Shown: positions 7,193 to 9,266 of the stretch, one piece after another
How the letters are laid out: every line of letters starts with the position of its first letter
Numbering within the stretch: the first letter of the stretch is position 1
Assembly: GCA_003446015.1 (NCBI GenBank)
Contig: DMBU01000101.1
Location: 64,448 to 73,713, forward strand
Origin: Bacteroidales bacterium
GTDB lineage: Bacteria; Bacteroidota; Bacteroidia; Bacteroidales; UBA12077
Reading direction: 5' to 3'
Length of the DNA stretch: 9,266 nt
The notes under the pieces: generated by a model
The model's database searches: none
What the model saw: the letters and a program-made list of their open reading frames with translations, nothing else
Told to the model about the DNA's origin: nothing
Program-made: the position numbers and the translations under genes

Positions 7193-7320
7193 TAACATCG
7201 GGTCTTAAAGCATGCGGGGTGTAGTAAAAGTTTGACAATTTTTTCTATATTTGTTTCAATGTCAACGGGTGACATTGAAACGCGGCGCGCTCCCGCCCGC
7301 TTCAAACCCGAAGACCGTTA
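7193..7320 (+). repeat. Cassette-type palindromic repeat, copy 2
   Basis: This 128-bp copy runs from TAAC (7193-7196) to GTTA (7317-7320). The first 89 bases (7193-7281) differ from copy 3 at one position only. The part between inner hairpin (7253-7281) and right arm is different (GC-rich here). The TATATTTG box is at 7246-7253. A long frame that starts inside this copy at 7251 would add 44 residues of repeat-derived sequence to the downstream lipoprotein and is judged not real. Confidence 0.85.
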
Positions 7321-7382
7321 CCACACATTTTAGAGCAAAAATTAAGCAAAAACTCTTTTTTAATCTTAAATCAAATCAATTT

Positions 7383-7892
7383 ATGCAAAATCGAATGAAA
7401 TTTAATGGACAGTTTGATAAATTTGTATTTCTTTTAATTCCTCTATTAATCATTGGATACACTTTTTCAAATTGTAAAGGTAAATCACAAAATGATAAAT
7501 CAGTTATTTCTGATAAAAACATTAGCATGAAGAGTGACAGTTCCAGTTTGTTAATTTCAAATTTACCTTCTGTAATATTTTTTACGCCTAATTCTTATGA
7601 ATTTGATTCAATTGTTAATTCTGAAAATTCAGATGGAATTTATGAAATTGATTCTGATTTTAATTATTACGCCAATAATATTTTAGAATTATATAAGGAT
7701 TCATCCCTAACAGTTCAAATGACAAATAAGAAATATTTCAAATTTAATGGAATGCTAATTGATAAGTCCAAACTTGATTATTCTTATGGTATTTTGCTTA
7801 TTGATAAAAATGGTTATAAAGTTGAAACGGGAGTTTATACTGACATTGATATACTAACTTTTATAAAAGAGTTTTTTAATGAAACTGAATAA
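7383..7892 (+). CDS. Putative lipoprotein of unknown function
   Basis: Starting at the ATG at 7383 the protein has 169 residues; Met5 (7395) is an equally good start. The N-terminus has a hydrophobic stretch (FVFLLIPLLIIGYTFSN, about 14-30) followed by Cys31 and a Lys/Ser/Asp-rich linker. That suggests a signal peptidase II lipoprotein, though Asn before Cys is an unusual lipobox residue. The rest is an Asp/Ser/Tyr-rich globular domain of about 110 residues ending in YGILLIDKNGYKVETGVYTD. I do not recognise the family. An upstream extension to 7251 is rejected because it would translate the palindromic repeat. The gene overlaps the next by 14 bp, so the two are probably co-translated. Confidence 0.75.
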   Translation: MQNRMKFNGQFDKFVFLLIPLLIIGYTFSNCKGKSQNDKSVISDKNISMKSDSSSLLISNLPSVIFFTPNSYEFDSIVNSENSDGIYEIDSDFNYYANNILELYKDSSLTVQMTNKKYFKFNGMLIDKSKLDYSYGILLIDKNGYKVETGVYTDIDILTFIKEFFNETE

Positions 7893-8382
7893 ACATAGTA
7901 TTTTCACAAGCGTAGCTGATTGTTCAGAATTTAAAAAGAAAGTGAATAATCTTATTGACCAAAAAAGTAAAGGTAATAGCTTGACTCACCTGAAAAATAT
8001 ACTCTTTTTTCGCGAAGACATTTTTGGTTTCATTGAAAATGACAAGTTTATGCTTTGGCAATATTCTTGGTTTTGGACTGGACTATTTTATCCGATAGTG
8101 AAAGGTGAAATCATAAGTAATGAAGAAAAATACTATGTTAAAATGGAAGCGAAACTTAATTTATTAGGAAATGTATTTTGTTTTTTATTAATCGGAATGG
8201 TGTTTTGGGCTATGACAAGTATGGTGCATTTGAGACTTGATAATTATTCCTTGACACAAATAGCTTTAAGTTTATTGGGTGTTTCTCCATGGATAATTGC
8301 TCTGTACTTGATAGTTAGACATAATAAAATTAAGTTTCTAAAACAGTTAATGTTAAAATTAAATTTAAAAAACGTGTGGTAA
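7879..8382 (+). CDS. Two-helix membrane protein of unknown function
   Basis: The 167-residue protein has a soluble, Lys-rich N-terminal part (1-90) with an aromatic patch (FMLWQYSWFWTGLFYPIVKG, about 57-76). Two membrane helices lie at about 93-115 and 125-147, and the end is basic. No motif or family is recognised. The start lies inside the 3' end of the lipoprotein gene (14-bp overlap, different frame), pointing to translational coupling and a shared job at the envelope. Its TAA stop (8380-8382) is shared with the first three bases of repeat copy 3, so the gene ends exactly at the unit's edge. The last codons (Asn-Val-Trp) lie in the variable arm. Confidence 0.8.
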   Translation: MKLNKHSIFTSVADCSEFKKKVNNLIDQKSKGNSLTHLKNILFFREDIFGFIENDKFMLWQYSWFWTGLFYPIVKGEIISNEEKYYVKMEAKLNLLGNVFCFLLIGMVFWAMTSMVHLRLDNYSLTQIALSLLGVSPWIIALYLIVRHNKIKFLKQLMLKLNLKNVW

Positions 8383-8509
8383 CATCGGGTCTTAAAGCAT
8401 GCGGGGTGTAGTAAAAGTTTGACAATTTTTGCTATATTTGTTTCAATGTCAACGGGTGACATTGAAACAGGGCGGCAAACCCGCACAGCTTTAAACCCGA
8501 AGAACGTTA
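8380..8509 (+). repeat. Cassette-type palindromic repeat, copy 3
   Basis: This 130-bp copy runs from TAAC (8380-8383) to GTTA (8506-8509). The inner hairpin is at 8440-8468 and the TATATTTG box at 8433-8440. It is almost identical to copy 2 over the first 89 bases. The segment after the hairpin (AGGGCGGCAAACCCGCACAG) is different and matches the remnant at 401-426 instead. The left edge overlaps the stop codon of the upstream gene. Confidence 0.85.
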
Positions 8510-8535
8510 TAAAACATGGTTGTTTTAGCGCAAGG

Positions 8536-8567
8536 ATTGAAAAGGAGTAAATAAAATTGTATTTTTG
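8536..8567 (+). promoter_or_regulatory. Bacteroidota-type promoter of the toxin-antitoxin operon
   Basis: TATTTTTG (8560-8567) fits the -7 consensus TAnnTTTG exactly. ATTG (8536-8539) matches three of four bases of the -33 TTTG at a 20-base spacing. Transcription would start near 8573, leaving a leader of about nine bases before the ATG. The unit therefore brings its own promoter. Confidence 0.6.
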
Positions 8568-8581
8568 TAAAAAAAGAAGTT

Positions 8582-8803
8582 ATGAATATTCAAGCAGAAA
8601 AGATAGAGTTAATGAAAATGATACTTGAAACCGATAATCCAAGTATTCTCACATCAATAAAGAAAATGCTAAAAAGAGCATCAAGTAAAGACTTTTGGGA
8701 TACTTTGCCACAATCTCAACGCGAAGAAATTTTGAAAGGAATTGAAGAAATCGAAAACGGAGAAATAGTAGATTACGAAGATTTTATCAAGAAACATAAG
8801 TAA
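8582..8803 (+). CDS. Antitoxin of a ParE-type toxin-antitoxin pair
   Basis: The 73-residue acidic protein lies directly before a RelE/ParE-family toxin. The N-terminal half is helical (KIELMKMILETDNPSILTSI), followed by a linker and a C-terminal region (DFWDTLPQSQREEILKGIEEIENGEIVDYEDFIKKH) of the kind that wraps around the toxin in this Bacteroidota antitoxin type. No classic ribbon-helix-helix or helix-turn-helix DNA-binding motif is obvious, so autoregulation is not certain. Its stop and the toxin start overlap as TAATG, which couples translation. Identification rests mainly on context and on general resemblance to short antitoxins of this layout. Confidence 0.8.
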   Translation: MNIQAEKIELMKMILETDNPSILTSIKKMLKRASSKDFWDTLPQSQREEILKGIEEIENGEIVDYEDFIKKHK

Positions 8804-9108
8804 TGAGTAGAAAAATTGTCCTTTCAAAAAGAGCATCCAGAAATTTAGAAAAGCTGCTTGAATATCTGGAGAACAAATGGTCAAAAAGAGTAAAAGACAA
8901 TTTTATTAAGAAATTGGATAAGGCTTTAAATATTTTGAAAGATAAGCCAGAAACTTCTCCTAAATCTGAAGTTATAAAAGGTCTTCATCGGAATGTGATA
9001 ACAAAACAAACTACTGTTTATTACAAGTTTAACAGCAAGAAACTTTATATAGTAACAATCTTTGATACTCGACAAGATCCAACTAAGTTGAAAAAAGAAA
9101 CAGAATAA
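8803..9108 (+). CDS. RelE/ParE-family toxin
   Basis: The 101-residue basic protein has the usual length and pattern of the RelE/ParE superfamily. An N-terminal strand (KIVLSKRASRNLEKLLEYLE) leads to a helical pair (about 10-50), then a Gly-containing strand (VIKGLHRNVI) and C-terminal strands with IVTIFDTRQDPTKL, the common end motif. ParE members poison DNA gyrase and RelE members cut mRNA on ribosomes. The sequence alone does not decide, although the long helical pair and FDTRQDP ending favour ParE. The start ATG overlaps the antitoxin stop by one base. The stop lies 13 bases before repeat copy 4, at the edge of the unit's terminal arm. Confidence 0.88.
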   Translation: MSRKIVLSKRASRNLEKLLEYLENKWSKRVKDNFIKKLDKALNILKDKPETSPKSEVIKGLHRNVITKQTTVYYKFNSKKLYIVTIFDTRQDPTKLKKETE

Positions 9109-9121
9109 CAACCACGTTTTA

Positions 9122-9250
9122 TAACACGCAATCACTAAACATGCGGGGGTTTGGTAGTTTGCTGACTAAATATTATATTCGTTAGGTTATTCAACGGTGG
9201 ATAATGAAACAAGGCGAAAACCCGCACGCTTTAGTATTGCGGGAACGTTA
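9122..9250 (+). repeat. Cassette-type palindromic repeat, copy 4 (divergent)
   Basis: This 129-bp copy runs from TAAC (9122-9125) to GTTA (9247-9250). It has the same plan as the others but a different stem sequence: CGCAAT on the left (9127-9132) pairs with ATTGCG (9236-9241) on the right, where copies 1-3 have TCGGGT and ACCCGA. The ATGCGGG/CCCGCAC inner part of the arms is kept. The inner hairpin region (about 9181-9210) is degraded, with several mismatches. Both arms changed together, which indicates selection on pairing. After GTTA the next unit begins (GTAATGGCACGG, similar to the start of unit A). Confidence 0.75.
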
Positions 9251-9266
9251 TGGGTAATGGCACGGA

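Larger units (their letters stand above)
625..7317. mobile_element. Unit B: very long cassette-like unit with genes on both strands
   Basis: The start, GTTACAAACCATGCGT (625-640), is complementary to 7181-7196 at 14 of 16 positions. By the same rule as the other units, everything between copies 1 and 2 is one unit of about 6.7 kb. That is far longer than usual integron cassettes, and it has genes in both orientations. It may be a chain of units whose inner junctions have been lost, or an insertion into a smaller unit. The terminal complementarity is seen directly; the mobility of the whole segment is a guess. Confidence 0.4.
7317..8506 (+). mobile_element. Unit C: cassette-like unit with two overlapping genes
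   Basis: The start, GTTACCACACATTTT (7317-7331), is complementary to 8369-8383 at 14 of 15 positions. The unit is about 1.19 kb including its 3' repeat, carries two genes in one direction and is filled to the edge. The stop codon of the second gene is the first three bases of repeat copy 3. This compact form is what gene cassettes look like. No recombinase is visible and mobility is inferred. Confidence 0.55.
8506..9247 (+). mobile_element. Unit D: cassette-like unit with a toxin-antitoxin pair
   Basis: The start, GTTATAAAACATGGTTGTT (8506-8524), is complementary to 9107-9125 at 18 of 19 positions, the best match of the four units. The unit with its 3' repeat is about 740 bp and carries an antitoxin-toxin operon with its own promoter. 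Toxin-antitoxin cassettes are common in large integron arrays, where they are thought to stabilise the array. The toxin stop codon lies at the inner edge of the arm. Confidence 0.55.

Noticed and set aside
7251..7382. N-terminal extension of the lipoprotein gene from a TTG at 7251
   Set aside because: These 44 codons translate the inner hairpin and right arm of repeat copy 2. The real start is placed at the ATG at 7383, which puts the hydrophobic signal near the N-terminus.
8582..9108. Toxin or antitoxin as a partial or broken gene
   Set aside because: Both frames are full length for their type and coupled by TAATG, with a good promoter upstream.
499..9250. CRISPR array
   Set aside because: The repeats are ~130 bp, palindromic and 0.6-6.6 kb apart with genes between, and no cas gene is seen.
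499..9250. Classical integron with canonical attC sites
   Set aside because: No integrase or attI is visible and the ends do not fit RYYYAAC/GTTRRRY. I keep the term integron-like only for the pairing rule and layout.

Overview
The window looks like an accessory region of a Bacteroidota chromosome. It is AT-rich, the genes lack Shine-Dalgarno sequences, and several candidate promoters carry the Bacteroidota -7 motif TAnnTTTG. The protein types also fit: a TPR-CHAT protein, a small double-glycine leader peptide, a bacterial PH/SHOCT membrane protein and a ParE-like toxin. No housekeeping gene or integrase is visible.

Four copies of a ~130 bp palindromic repeat (499-628, 7193-7320, 8380-8509, 9122-9250) divide the window into units. 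Each copy starts TAAC, ends GTTA, has imperfectly paired outer arms and contains an inner hairpin. The bases just after GTTA at the start of each unit are complementary to the bases just before TAAC at the end of the same unit. This holds for all four units (18, 16, 15 and 19 bp arms). The flanks of a single repeat copy do not match each other beyond GTTA/TAAC. That is the pairing rule expected for integron gene cassettes, whose attC stem is completed on circularisation. The sequence is not a canonical attC and the family is not one I can name.

Layout. Unit A (19-625) has no convincing gene and holds fragments of an older repeat. Unit B (625-7317) is very long and has genes on both strands: a PH/SHOCT membrane protein (minus), a membrane-anchored TPR protein (plus), a 915-residue TPR-CHAT caspase-like protein (minus, tail-to-tail with the former), a 42-residue Gly-Gly leader peptide (plus, divergent from CHAT), a terminator, a 21-bp tandem repeat and a 219-residue helical protein of unknown function. 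Unit C (7317-8506) holds two overlapping genes, a putative lipoprotein and a two-helix membrane protein. Unit D (8506-9247) holds a toxin-antitoxin pair with its own promoter. Genes in C and D run in one direction and fill their units almost to the repeat, as in cassettes.

Two systems deserve attention. One is the cassette-like array. The other is the CHAT neighbourhood, where a probably periplasmic, membrane-anchored caspase-like protease sits beside a divergent GG-leader peptide and a single-pass TPR protein with an anti-sigma-like cytoplasmic part. A functional link between these three is inferred from position and topology only.
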